A stretch of DNA of 64,000 nt from Neoarius graeffei (GCF_027579695.1 NC_083590.1:15759656-15823655), one strand, 5' to 3'. Positions 11,430 through 22,904 are shown, counted from the first letter of the stretch. Numbers and translations are program-made. The notes: generated by a model not told the origin, from the letters alone.

Positions 11430-11782
11430 GTAACATCCCATAATTCTCATAGTTAAAGTCACTGTAGAGAGAAGGACTGTGTTACACATTCCTTTATCCA
11501 GTCCAGATCATCATCAGCATGTTGATTATTCATCAGTTTGTGATACTTTAATTAGGTCCTAATGCTGCTACAGTACTTTCACTCAACATTTTAGAGTAAT
11601 TAATATCAATAACTGCACAGTTCAGTGTTTCACAGCGTCACATACAGGATAAGGCAGAAAGTGCATCTGGATGTGACACTAAGTCAGAGTAATTGCAAAC
11701 AAGATAATTAAAATAACCAGTAATAATTAATAATAACCAGTGTAAATGGTGTATATAAAGGAGTGTCTATAATGTTGTACAG

Positions 11783-11899
11783 TAAACTCCAGATGAAGAG
11801 ATCAGACTCACCAGAACCCAGCTGTGTCTCCATGAAGAGTGATGGGTCTATGGGTCTTCCTTTGTACTTCAACAGTGGAAACCCCTCATCTGTCCACAG
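11783..11899 (+). CDS. NLR exon 3 (repeated 117-bp N-terminal exon, copy 2)
   Basis: Almost identical to exon 2, with the same borders and length. It encodes SPEPSCVSMKSDGSMG; visible differences are Thr to Ser and, near the end, RNSSS to GNPSS. The flanking intron sequence (tctataatgttgtacag and gtaacatcccataattctc) is shared too, so a segment of about 470 bp was duplicated in tandem. Confidence 0.85.
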
Positions 11900-12855
11900 G
11901 TAACATCCCATAATTCTCATAGTTAAAGTCACAGTTAAAGGCTGTGCTACACTGTCATTAGCAGCTATTTTGATTGAATATATATGATGATTATCATTTT
12001 AGTGTACAGTTTTTATGATATAATAGTTTCTTAGTCTTTAGTAATTCAGCAAGACTTTCAGGAAATGCTTTTGAGGAGTGTAAACATTTATGAAGGTCAA
12101 AATGTTTTACAGGTAACGTCTTAAATGCTGAAGCAAGAAATGCTAACATAAGCAAAAAAACAATATGGAATTACTACTACGACTACCATTATTAATATTA
12201 ATACACTGCAGTTAAAATCCCGGCCCCATTGAGATCGCTGTTACTTGGCCGTGTCTCCATGAAAAGCAATGTGTCTGAGTGTTTCTGTAAAATATAATAG
12301 AAAATGGAGACCCTTTATATGAACACAATGACTATTTACCATAAATCACATCACTGATATTACAGTATTTATTAATAATAATGAAAATCAGCATTTTCCT
12401 CAACCTGAACTCCCACCTCCCAAAAACATATCAGTAGGTCGACTGATCACTAAATTGCCCCTAAAATGATGGACTGGTGGATCATCCAGGGTGGAGTATA
12501 ATTCTGGATCCAGTTACAGGTTTTATACCTGTGAACATTTCTGGCCGGCTTTCTGAAAAATACACATCTGCTGTTGTATCCATTTAAAACACATTATCTG
12601 TTCATTCTGCATGATGGAGTGATATTCTGTTCCATCCCGAATTACCACATAGGTAGGAAAAACAAGAAACTGGGGCAGATATTTTTTTTTCTCCAGTTCC
12701 ACAATATTTTTGTCGTGTTGTATTCAGCACTGTGCTCTCTAAATGTTAATGCACTCATAAAGAATTATTGTAGTAAAATTAGGGCTAAAGTTTAGATTGT
12801 AGGTTTAAAGTGATGAAAGTTATCGTCTTTAACAGCAACAATGTTTTGTTCCCAG

Positions 12856-12909
12856 TGATTTACAGAAGGCAGGAGACAGAATAAAAAAGATCTTCATCAC
12901 AGATACTGG
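12856..12909 (+). CDS. NLR exon 4 (54-bp linker exon)
   Basis: The acceptor is gttcccag|T and the donor GG|gtaaga. The 18 codons read SDLQKAGDRIKKIFITDTG across the junctions. Phase 2 at both ends joins exon 3 to exon 5 in frame. The small size makes it less certain, but the phase agreement on both sides argues it is real. Confidence 0.6.
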
Positions 12910-13148
12910 GTAAGATCAAACCCAACACCATGACTGTGACACTGATGCACTGGTATTATAAACCTCTCTGCTGTTATTTCATAGAGACTGATTAGATTAT
13001 AGAAAACATACAGGAGAATAAAACAAATGCACAGTGAGAACATCATAAAGAACTATCTGTGGAAACCAGTCAGAAAAACTGTGATCTTAAACTGTAATAA
13101 TTGGAGCCCATGTCTCACCATGTCTTCCTCCTTCACCCTGTCACACAG

Positions 13149-14915
13149 ACACGCCCCAGAATCTGCTGCTGGAAATGAAGTCCAGAAAAAGTTCAAATTA
13201 AATCTGATGAAGAAGTTTCAGTGTTTAAATGGAGTGATAATAAAGCAGGAAAACCGAGTGCTCCTGAATGAGATCTACACAGAGCTCTACATCACAGAGG
13301 GAGACAGTGAAGACGTCAATAAAGAACATGAGGTGAGACAGATCGAGGCAGCGTCCAGGAGAAAAACAACAGAGGAAACACCAATCAAATGCAACGACAT
13401 CTTTAAGCCCTTATCTGAAGAAGACGAACCCATCAGAACTGTAGTGACAAAGGGAGTGGCTGGTATCGGAAAAACAGTCTCTGTGCAGAAGTTCATTGTG
13501 GACTGGGCTGAAGGGAAAGCAAATCAGGACGTCCACCTCATATTTCCACTTCCTTTCAGAGAGCTGAATCTGATGAAGGACCAAAAACTGAGTCTGAGGG
13601 AGCGCCTTCATGTCTGTTTCAAGGAAACCAAAGAAGCAGAAATGTCCAGGTTGGGAAAGGTTCTGTTCATTTTTGATGGATTGGACGAGTGTCGTTTCCC
13701 TCTGGATTTCCAGAACACAGTGAGTGTGTGTGATGTAACTGAATCAGCATCAGTGCGTGTGCTGCTGATAAACCTGATCAAAGGGAATCTGCTTCCCTCT
13801 GCTCTCATCTGGATCACCTCCCGACCAGCAGCAACTGATCAAATCCCCCCTGAGTATGTCCATCGAGTCACAGAGGTATGAGGGTTCAATGACCCCCAGA
13901 AGGAGGAGTACTTCAGGAAGCGGGTCAGTGATCAGAGCCTGGCCGAGAACATCATCACACACCTGAAGTCATTAAGAAGCCTCTACATCATGTGTCACAT
14001 CCCAGTCTTCTGCTGGATTTCAGCCGCTGTTCTAGAGAGAATGTTGGGTGAAGCAGAGAGTGGCGAGATCCCCAAGACTCTGACTGAAATGTACACACAC
14101 TTCCTCATCATTCAGACAAACATCATCAGAGGAAAGTACTCAAAGAAGCAGGAGAGTGATGAAGAAATGCTTCTCAAACTGGGAAAACTGGCTTTTGAGC
14201 AGCTGGAGAAAGGCAACCTGATCTTCTATGAGGAAGACCTGAGAGAGTGTGGCATTGATGTGACAGAAGCAGCAGTGTACTCAGGTGTGTGTACGCAGAT
14301 CTTCAGAGAGGAGGTTGGGCTTCACCAGAGTAAAGTGTACTGCTTTGTTCATCTGAGTGTTCAGGAGCATCTCGCAGCTCTGTATGTGCATCTGACCTTC
14401 ATGAAGGAAAAGAGAAATGTTCTTGTTCAGAGTCAGTCCTTTGAGACAGTTTCAGATTTACACAAGTGTGCTGTAGATCAGACCTTAAAAAGTCAGACTG
14501 GACATCTGGATCTGTTCCTCCGCTTTCTTCTGGGTCTCTCACTGGAGTCCAATCAGAAACTTTTACATGCCTTAGTAACACAGACAGGAAGTAGCTCCCA
14601 GAGCACAGAGGAAACAGTTCAGTACATTAAGGAGAAGATCAGTGAGAATCTTCCTGCAGAAAAATCCATCAATCTGTTCCACTGTCTGAATGAACTGGGT
14701 GATGATTCTCTAGTGGAGGAAATCCAACGCTACCTGAAATCTGGAAAACAAAGTGAACTCTCTGCTTCACAGTGGTCTGCTCTGGTGTTTGTGTTACTGA
14801 CTTCAGCACAGGAGCTGGAGGAGTTTGACCTGAGTAAATATACCAGGACAGAGAAGATAACAGATCGGGTTCTTGTGAGGGTGATGCCTGTGATTGCAGC
14901 ATCCAGAAAAGCAAT
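13149..14915 (+). CDS. NLR exon 5: FISNA plus NACHT plus helical domains
   Basis: The acceptor is ctgtcacacag|A (13148) and the donor AT|gtaagt (14916). The 1,767 bp matches the large single NACHT exon of fish NLRC3-like genes. In the conceptual protein, FISNA lies around residues 125-200 ([14 protein letters not shown] and onward) and Walker A is GVAGIGKT at about 216-223. Walker B is [10 protein letters not shown] near 285-294, then comes a sensor-type WITSRPAA. After the in-frame TGA the same frame continues with [14 protein letters not shown], the winged-helix-like [10 protein letters not shown] segment and the helical region to exon end. The second half stays fully open for 344 codons, so loss of selection is either recent or incomplete. 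Confidence 0.9.
13879..13881 (+). other. Premature in-frame TGA stop in the NACHT exon
   Basis: The frame reads [17 protein letters not shown]. Family members commonly carry Arg (CGA or similar) before [11 protein letters not shown], and CGA to TGA is a single CpG-type transition. The bases around it are otherwise intact. It would end the protein at 357 aa, after Walker A and B but before the rest of NACHT and all LRRs. Confidence 0.85.
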
Positions 14916-16873
14916 GTAAGTAAAGCTGAATATAACTGTTCTACTGTTCCACTGTTAGAAAGAGAGAAACTGAAAGCACTTGGACAAATCTGCACTTTGG
15001 GACAAAATCCACAACTCCATTACTCAAGTGAAAGTAAAGATCCTTCTGGTCAAATGTTATTCAAAAATACTTTTTTTTTAAGGATTCATTTTTTTTCTCA
15101 TGTCAAGGTGTTGTTGGATTGTTGCCATGATGCATTTACAGAATCTAATAACTCAGAAACAACCTCCTGAATGCAGTGACTTGCTTGTAGATCCTGTAGA
15201 ATAAAAAGTGTGTAGAATATGATACAGAGCCTGTAGAAATTGAGGGAGAACAGTTGCATGTAGAATTGAATAATACTGAAGGGCAGCTATTAAACATGTG
15301 GAGACCAGTTGGTCATTTAAGGAGAAAAACATTTACATGGCAGCCAACTAATGAGACTTACAAACAACAAATTTCCAAAAATGAAGCAAATAATCACACA
15401 ATTTTATAGTTGGAGTTATTTACAATGTTTACAAATTACACCACTGTTGTCGGCTCCAGTGTCCAATAAACACAGAGGGGTGGGGGTTTTTTTGTTTGTT
15501 TTTTCTGTGCAAAACCTTCACCGTGTTTAGTTTGAAAATCTTTTTCTTCACATCTTTGTACATTACATTTCACTAATAACAAATTTAATGATGCAGACAC
15601 TGGACCAGTAGAACCATGTGGAGTTTAGTCATACAAAATTATAATTTTAAAATCTTTACTGTTATTATGACCTGATAAAAGGTTTTATTCAAGTGGAAAA
15701 ACAGACTTTCACAGAGAACTCATTAGAAACACCATTCTTATTTACTTTTATGACATTATAATATAAATTTATTACATGCTTATTATTCTTTTGTTTAAAT
15801 ATCCTGATATCGTTTATAAATTAAATTTTTTTGTTCCGTTGACCCTCACAGCTTTTGTTCTTTTCCCTGCTGTAGCTCTGTGATTTTATTGATTTCAGGT
15901 CAGACAGGGAGAGACAACACACAGACCCCGTTTACACGTAGCCGGGTATCTATAAAAACGGATATTTATTTATGCGGTTGCACCCATCATTTACACGTAA
16001 ACGGAGGTTTCAGTCACTGAAAACGGCTGCTTTTGAAAACTCCGGGCAAAGTGAAGATTTGTGAAAACTCTGTTTTCATGCCTGCGTGTACATAGCGGAA
16101 AACTGAGTTTTCTCAGTGTTAGTTGAGAAAACGGAGTTTTAACATTGTGATCTGACAGTCCCTCCTCCTTGGCTTTCAGATCTCTGGTTGGCTTTCTATT
16201 TGTTTGACACGTTTTTGACAGCCTTCCCTGGCTGTTTTTGAGCATTGTGTAAACGGAATTATTTTCTAGTACGGGGAGAAGATACCCGTTTTCATAAATT
16301 CCCGGCTATGTGTAAACGAAGTAACAGAGTGTAAGGGGAAGAACATGTCCAGTCTGTAAATCACTGGCACCAGGAACAAATAAGGAGCACCTGGGAGAAA
16401 AAACACACTCTGTTAGCCAGCAAGCTCATCATGAGCATCTCCATAAAACTCCTTCAGCACTGGGCTGTGATCATTTCAGTCGCTCACTAATTAGAGAACA
16501 AATCAAATGTCTGATCTGTTCAGATAAATATGACTCTGCCTCAAACTCTGCCTGCTTCATCTAAACCTGACTTTTGAAACTCTTTTCCTTTCTCCTCTTA
16601 TAAATATTTTAGATCAGACTCTTATTTCCCGATTTGGTGATCAGATTTGATGTTGCGTGTTTATCCCATGTGTCAGTGATGACGTGCGCAGCAGAAAACT
16701 CAAATCCGAACAGCTCGAACTGTGAATTACTGTTACAGCATTTCAGTGTATTGTCGACTCGGAGTTTGTACTTTTGTCATTTATGAAAATGAAATGGTGC
16801 AGTGAAAGATTTGAGGACCTGTTTGATCATTTGTGTGAGTTTATTATGTATTACAGTATTTTATTTCCTTCAG
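14916..16873. other. NLR intron 5
   Basis: Non-coding and AT-rich. It contains a TIR element at 15929-16318; no other repeat was recognised. Confidence 0.6.
15929..16318. mobile_element. Non-autonomous TIR element (MITE)
   Basis: The left end CGTTTACACGTAGCCGGG and the right end, reverse complement CGTTTACACATAGCCGGG, match at 17 of 18 positions. The interior is GC-poor with several TTTACACG and GAAAACGG motifs and no ORF. A relative, reversed and partial, lies inside the larger repeat at about 23610-23765 and again at 32700-32800 plus 34651-34720. Target duplication and superfamily are not clear. Confidence 0.65.
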
Positions 16874-17068
16874 GATCAGTTGTGATAGAATTAAAGGGAG
16901 AAGCGCTGAAGCTCTGGTCTCAGTGCTCAACTCAGAAACCTCCAGGCTGAGAGAACTGCATCTGACTGTGAAGACACTGGATCTGACTGGGAATAAACTA
17001 GAAGACTCAGGAGTGAAGCGTCTCTGTGCTGGACTGGAGAATCCTCACTGTAAAGTGGAGACACTGGG
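16874..17068 (+). CDS. NLR exon 6: LRR exon with 21-bp insertion (195 bp)
   Basis: The acceptor is ttccttcag|G and the donor GG|gtaaga. It encodes an LRR pair ending [21 protein letters not shown] like the other LRR exons, but is 21 bp longer than the usual 174. The extra codons fall in the beta-strand segment ([15 protein letters not shown] instead of RELDLTxN), consistent with a small internal duplication of CTG-GATCTGACTG-type sequence. The frame is preserved. It is the first LRR exon and the most diverged at its start. Confidence 0.85.
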
Positions 17069-17128
17069 GTAAGATCATCTCTCTGAGAGTCACAATAACT
17101 CACTAAAGCAGCAGTTAATAGGTGTATA

Positions 17129-20100
17129 CAGGGTAAGTCCAGGCCAAAAAGACCCTATATTTTGAAAATTGGTTGCAGCAATATTTTTATTTTAATGGTG
17201 GAATTTACTGATGATAAATATATGTAAATCAAAATAAGTTTTAAAAATTTCAGCTTTCTAGACCTAGATTTCTTTTTTTTTTTTTTAATTTATGCCATTT
17301 TGAAAAATGGCTAAATTAGACGAGAATGTACCCCCTAAATCCTCACCAGGGATTTTTGGGATTTTACATGCATTTTTCTCAGCTTCTAGGCTACACAGAG
17401 GTTTGAAATTTGGTAAATTAACTCCCTACACTGCAAAAACTAGCCTTCCTAATATAAGGAAAAACATAATAAATTTGAGAACATTTAGACTGTAATCAAG
17501 TGAAATAATCTGCCAGTGCAGTAAGATAATTACACTTGGTAAGACATCTTGGAATAAGTCAGTTGCAATCTAGAACTAGGTTTAATAATCTCAAAATTGG
17601 TGTCTTGTTTTCTTCTAATAAGAAATGCTAGATCGTTTCAACTATTCAAGATATTTTCACTTGCTAAGATGTCATTTTTTTGCAGTGTACATGTTGGTAA
17701 TTTGGTAGGTAAACACAGAGCCGTCTATCTAGAAAATCCTGGCCATAGATACTTCCTAAAAATGCTAAAAATTAAGAAAAACGCATGAGTGAGTGGGGTT
17801 TAGGGCTCTAAAATTCTAGAAAACAAATGTATTCATCTCCTATTACTACCTGGTCTTATTATAAACCAGATTGCCTGGTCACTTATATAATGGGAGCTCT
17901 CAAGATAGAATATTTCCAGAAATATAGCAGATTCCATTACATACCCCACAAATGCATCCTGTCTTTAAGATCCTGAATGGAAAGGAAGCACAGGTAGCAC
18001 AGGTCTGCAACTTGGTAGCTTCATTAATTCAATCATGACAAACATGAAGTGTCATCTTCTTGTTATTTGTGCATCATTCTCTTTTTTTTTTCAATCCCAA
18101 ATCATCCATTTTTAATGCCCTTGAATTTGTGTGTATTGACCCTTCCCACTCACGTGACCCTCGTAAACGCGACCGCATTTTGGACATGAAGAAATAACGA
18201 TTTATGGCACAGACCCTTTCGGTTCTCGCTCATCTAGCTGCTACAATGACTGCTTAGACTGCAACAATAATACCTAACACACATTTAAGTATCCGTCGTA
18301 AAGACATGAAACTCGTCGAGTGACGAGTGTGTTCATTGATAAGCTAACACAATCTAAAAGTAGACATACCATCACACTGCCCTGGCGCTGTGTACAGTTT
18401 ACCTTCTATGGTTAGTGCACTCACTATTTGCCATTACTTTCTCCAACCCAGTGTTCGAACTATGCCGATATTTTCGGGGGCTCCCTTTTTTTCCCTGGGG
18501 GGTGCTTGCGCTTGTCTCAGAGCGCGGATCTCCAAACACATGAGAAGCCTATCTCACGCACATATCACGCGGACTCCACACCTCCACACACGCATCGCGT
18601 CTGAAGTCATAACTCATCAGGGGAAATCGTGTCCGCATTGGCATGTTCAAAAAACAACCTCGCGTCAACAATGATACCACACGCAAGAAAAAAAAACAGT
18701 CAGGCTACTCAACACATCTGATCCACAGCAGCACCAAAGCATCACTGGAAATCATGTCAACAACCAATCTTCCATTTCAACACGCGTCAACAAACAAATG
18801 GCACCACAAACATGAACGAATCGGTCAGGCTACCGATTCCAAACCCACAGCAGACGAATAATTAAATGCATCTTACCTTAAAGCAGAATCGACCGCAAAG
18901 GAAGTCTGTTGGTACACTTCCTTTCTACTAGTTTGTGTCCCCAACCTGGCAGCAGCAGTCGTTGTCATATCGGTTTATTTTATCTTTGATGTAAACACAA
19001 CACTTCGGATATGCAAATGCTTCCCGTTACACACGACTGCTATGTCAATAAACATCATTTTGCCAATATTTTAGAGACCATCCATCTTCTCCGTCGGTCA
19101 GCATCTGTCGGGATCCGATAAAATGATAAATCTTGCCTTGTGTGTTGATGGTTACTACATCCAGGAGCACAACAATATAATGGCATGATGGAAGTCTTGC
19201 TGAAAATAAAAACTTTCTTTGATGGCTATATTCCTTTCAATGCTTCGCCGTCGTTCCTCGTTGTTGGCTGTGGTAGACTAATGATAGTTCATGTCCAAAA
19301 TGGCGGCCGCATTTGTCATGACGTCACGTGGGAAGGGTCTATAGATGAAAACAGACAGACAGGAAATATCATCAAATAAAAAGTGATTTAAAATGCATGT
19401 ATATAATTTATAATACTGGTGTATTATGATCTATGGAAAATTATAAATACTGATAAGTCTCTTTCAGAAATGCAGCTGTAAACAGACAATACAACCAATA
19501 TCAGTCATGACAAACATATGAATAGGAGAGTACTGCATCTGTGATCTTAAATGACTTTTTCCTGGTCAAGTATATAGTTATTTGTGAACTGTATAGAATA
19601 CATGTAACAGCAAAAACAACAAATTCGAGGGCATTAAAAATGGATAATTTGGGATTGAAAAAAAAGAGAATGATGCACAAATAACAAGATGACACCATGT
19701 TTGTAGTGATTGAATTAATGAAACTACCAAGGTGCAGACTTGTGCTTCATTTCCATTCAGAATCTTAAAGATATGATAATTTTTGTGGCGTATGTAATGG
19801 AATCTGCTATATTTCTGGAAATATTCTATCTAGAGAGCTCCCATTATACAAGTGACCAGGCAATCTGGTTTATAATAAGACCAGGTAGTGATAAATGAAT
19901 ACATTTGTTTTCTAGTATTTTAGGGCCCTAAACCCCACTCATGAGTGTGTTTTTCTTAAGTTATGGCATTTTAGGAAGTACCGATGGGCAGGATTTTCTA
20001 GATGGAAGGCTCTATATGTTCCTTCCAGATTAACAACATCTAGAGAGTTAATTTGCCAGATTTCAAACCTCTGTGTAGCCCAGAACCTGAGAAAAATGCA

Positions 20101-20305
20101 TTTAAAATACCTGGCGAGGATTTAGGGGGTACATTCTGGTCTAATTTCAGTAATTTCAAAATGACCTAGTTCATTAAATACACAGAATATGACCCCGAAA
20201 TTTATCAGTTCATATTTCACCAGTATCTATTGCCAAAAGCTCTCTCAAAGAAAATCAATCTGGTGCTGCAACCACCATCCAGTTATTTGGCATGGACCGA
20301 CCCTA
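17129..20305. mobile_element. 3.2-kb fold-back element with arms of about 0.7-1 kb
   Basis: The ends are CAGGGTAAGTCCAGGCCAAA and, inverted, TAGGGTCGGTCCATGCCAAA. From there 17129 to about 18128 pairs imperfectly with about 19619 to 20305 in reverse complement. Examples are ATGTACCCCCTAAATCCTC near 17327 with its inverse near 20130, and GGTTTGAAATTTGG near 17400 with its inverse near 20070. The paralogous intron at 29660-29700 lacks it, so it is an insertion. No transposase frame was found in the arms. The loop holds a second TIR element. The superfamily is unknown to me. Confidence 0.85.
18137..19340. mobile_element. TIR element in the loop of the fold-back, AT target duplication
   Basis: The ends TGACCCTTCCCAC and (inverted) AGACCCTTCCCAC extend into subterminal CACGTGAC..., GCATTTTGGACATGAA and its inverse. 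Dinucleotide AT flanks both sides (18135-18136 and 19341-19342), the duplication expected for ISL2EU-type elements. Frames inside (for example 18390-18674) have no domain I recognise. Confidence 0.65.
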
Positions 20306-21107
20306 CAATATTATCAATTAAGACTTTCTGTAAAAGTAAAACATGCAGAACAAATATTTTAGTCAGGAAGTGATCATTTCTCCTCAGAATCACTTTTACT
20401 TTAAAGAAATAATTAAAAAGTTTTTACAATTAAATATGTGATCATTAAAAATCCAGTCAAGCAGAAATAAATTCTCCAAAACCTGACTCTTCACTTAAAC
20501 CTTTAAATTATTGACTTTTTGCTGAATCATTTGCACCTCGAGTAAACTTAATGTCAGTAACAGTGGTAATGTTTGAGTCATTATTAATAATAGCTTGTGA
20601 TTGGTGAAGAGAATAGAGACAGTCCAACATGAGAGACATCATCTTCACAACCACTATTACACCAAGATGAAAATCTGTTGATGAAGTGTGTGTCATTGTG
20701 TCTCTGCAGGTTGCGGGGTTGTGGTGTCTCAGATGAAGGCTGTGCTGCTCTGAGTTCAGCTCTGAGATCAAACCCCTCACACCTGAGAGACCTGGATCTG
20801 ACTCATAATAATCTGGGAGACTCAGGAGAGAAGCGTCTCTGTGCTGTACTGGAGAATCCTCACTGTAAACTGGAGACACTGGGGTAAGATCATCTCTCTG
20901 AGAGTCACATGACCTGCTCCTCAGTAAGACACATTCTCTAATAGTGAGACTGAAGCAGAGGTTTTAGGTTCATCATCAATGTCCTGAGGAGGAAGATTGT
21001 TTCTTTTCACTGCACACTGATGATTTGTCACAGAGTCTTTGGGTCAGATGGACGTATGTGAGAAGCTGCAGCACAAAATGGGACTTGATCCGACTGCAGT
21101 GTGTCTG
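20306..21107 (+). repeat. LRR-exon duplication unit A, copy 1
   Basis: Sequence around exon 7 is nearly identical to 29688-30487, including upstream intron (tagcttgtgattggtgaaga) and downstream intron (gaagctgcagcacaaaa). It ends where copy 1 reads aaaattatgactt and copy 2 reads aaatcactgtga. Confidence 0.85.
20710..20883 (+). CDS. NLR exon 7: LRR exon (174 bp)
   Basis: The acceptor is tctctgcag|G and the donor GG|gtaaga. The 58 codons hold two leucine-rich repeats ([20 protein letters not shown] and the LRDLDLTHNNLGDSG block). It is in frame with its neighbours and differs from exon 10 at only a few codons. Confidence 0.92.
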
Positions 21108-22004
21108 AAAATTATGACTTTATATTTAGAAATTAATGAAAATGAATTATCTCCAGATTATAAAAAAGTTCCCAACTGACCGTCTCAGATTTGCTTCATA
21201 CTTTTTGAATAAAGTCACTATTCCCAATAAATAGTGTGTAAAATTCCAGGCTTGTATCTGCATTAGTTTCTGAGATATCGAGGCTTTTAACAGGCAGCGT
21301 GGCTCGAATTTTACTGTAAAAACAAATGAAACAGAAAAAATTACAAAGACTTTCGAGTTGCATGAAATTTTCAAGGACAGTGTGGAATGTCAAGCTTCAA
21401 TGTGACCCCCCCCCCCCCCAAAAAAAAAAAAGTTAAACCCAGGAACCCCCGTAAATCCAGCCCTGACATGGATATAATTATTGTGGTGGTGTTTTTTTGT
21501 TGTTGTTGTTTGTTTTTTTTTTTTTTTTTTGTTATTGTCCTCCACAGTTTATTGTTGATGAAATTAAATAATGAAGATGAGCTCAAAGTGCAGACCTTCA
21601 GCTTTATTTTGAGGAAACTTGCATCCAGATTGGGTGAATGGTGTTGAAATTACAGCACTGTTTATATGTGCTCCCTCTTTTTGAGGGATAAAAAGTAATT
21701 AGACAAACGAACATCATCATAAATTACACTGACATTTTTTATTCCTCCGACACTGAGCAGTGAAACCGGTATGTTTTCGGGTTTTCTGTCCATTTTTTCT
21801 GAAATTCTTGTTCGCACGCTGTCTCAAGAACGAGTGGCTGAATGTTTGTAGGATTTATATGGAATAATCATTGTTTACTTCTCTGATTCTACAATAATAT
21901 AAATCTATAGTGTTCTATAAATGCACTCTGTAGACTCTGGAGAAACAAGTTTATTGCCCCTGTGTAGTGCACTATAAGTCTAGTAGAGAACCATCTGAGA
22001 TTCA

Positions 22005-22032
22005 GTCTCTCTCTCTCTCTCTCTCTCTCTCT
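22005..22032. repeat. (TC)n microsatellite
   Basis: Fourteen or so TC units; the paralogous position 29157-29179 has fewer. Confidence 0.9.
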
Positions 22033-22159
22033 GATTAAAGTTCATGGTCTCTCTGCTGTTCTCTGTTCAGCTTCAGCTGCTGATGGTTTAAAATCACACA
22101 GAACAGAGGAGAGAAACTCAATATAACACTCAGTATTATCATTATTGATTACGCCGTTA

Positions 22160-22590
22160 GGCCACACCAATTTAATTAGTTGGTTCTCGGATTTTTTCAG
22201 GAAAAATATGAAGCAAGCGGGTGAAATAAAAATAAAATTTAAAAAATGCTCCGATGGTAAAATTAGCAGTGGAAATGGACCAAACAATACAGGCAAACCA
22301 GTAAACAGAATTTCAACACACCTGTCAAAGATTTTACGCTTCTGTTTGCTGAATATCCTAACAATCACAAACACAGGCTTTGCAGGACTCCCCTCCACAG
22401 GCATGTTTCTTCCACAAGTCTTTATCGAAAGTGAAAGGGGCGATTTGATTGGTTTTCGACGTCACGTGACCTCACATCATGTGACCTTTTCTTTTGGCGG
22501 GAGTTTGATTTTGATTTTATTTTATCTTTTTCATTTTGCATTTTCTTCAAGCAGCGATTCCGAGAACCAACTAATTGAATTGGTGTGGCC
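22160..22590. mobile_element. PIF/Harbinger-like MITE with TTA target duplication
   Basis: Terminal inverted repeats of about 34 bp begin GGCCACACCAATTTAATTAG on the left, with an inverted match on the right. TTA flanks both sides (22157-22159, 22591-22593). The duplicate locus at 29304-29306 has a single TTA and no insert, a true empty site. A 3-bp TWA duplication and GGCC ends fit PIF/Harbinger. The open frame across it (22145-22594) is not gene-like. Confidence 0.85.
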
Positions 22591-22730
22591 TTAATGAGAA
22601 TAAACAGGTGATATTAAATCCTCATGACATTCTGAATAATAACATTAATTTTACACTCATCATGTTTAAAGTAAGAATTAAACCAAGATGAAAATCTGTT
22701 GATGAAGTGTGTGTCATTGTGTCTCTGCAG

Positions 22731-22904
22731 GTTGTGTGGTTGTGGTGTCTCAGATGAAGGCTGTGCTGCTCTGAGTTCAGCTCTGAGATCAAACCCCTCA
22801 CACCTGAGAGAACTGAATCTGACTAATAATAATCTGGGAGACTCAGGAGTGAAGCGTCTCTGTGCTGTACTGGAGAATCCTCACTGTAAACTGGAGATAC
22901 TGAG
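22731..22904 (+). CDS. NLR exon 8: LRR exon (174 bp)
   Basis: The acceptor is tctctgcag|G and the donor AG|gtaaga. It encodes [20 protein letters not shown] followed by [19 protein letters not shown]. The exon stays open and in phase. Confidence 0.92.

Larger units (their letters stand above)
17069..20709. other. NLR intron 6
   Basis: Almost all of it is the fold-back element 17129-20305. The rest (17069-17128 and 20306-20709) matches the short intron between the LRR exons at 29444 and 30089, which lacks the insertion. Confidence 0.8.
21637..22720 (+). repeat. LRR-exon duplication unit B, copy 1
   Basis: Matches 28786-29433, starting at ggtgttgaaattacagcac and running through the TC microsatellite to the acceptor of exon 8. 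It differs by the MITE at 22160-22590, present only here. Confidence 0.85.
20884..22730. other. NLR intron 7
   Basis: It includes a C-run and A-run at 21406-21431, T-rich tracts near 21500, duplication unit B from 21637, a TC microsatellite near 22005 and a Harbinger-like MITE (22160-22590). No other coding exon is seen. Confidence 0.7.

Noticed and set aside
11286..11489. Minus-strand frames over the 117-bp exons
   Set aside because: Shadows of the two plus-strand NLR exons (also 11708-11932); splice sites and family motif are on the plus strand.
13879..13881. Selenocysteine readthrough of the TGA
   Set aside because: Family members appear to have Arg there, and no SECIS-like reason or conserved Cys/Sec position exists; a mutation is simpler.
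20508..20879. Minus-strand frames of about 123 aa opposite the LRR exons
   Set aside because: They repeat at each LRR exon (29335-29727, 29887-30258, 43553-43768) only because the exons are duplicated; they are antisense shadows.
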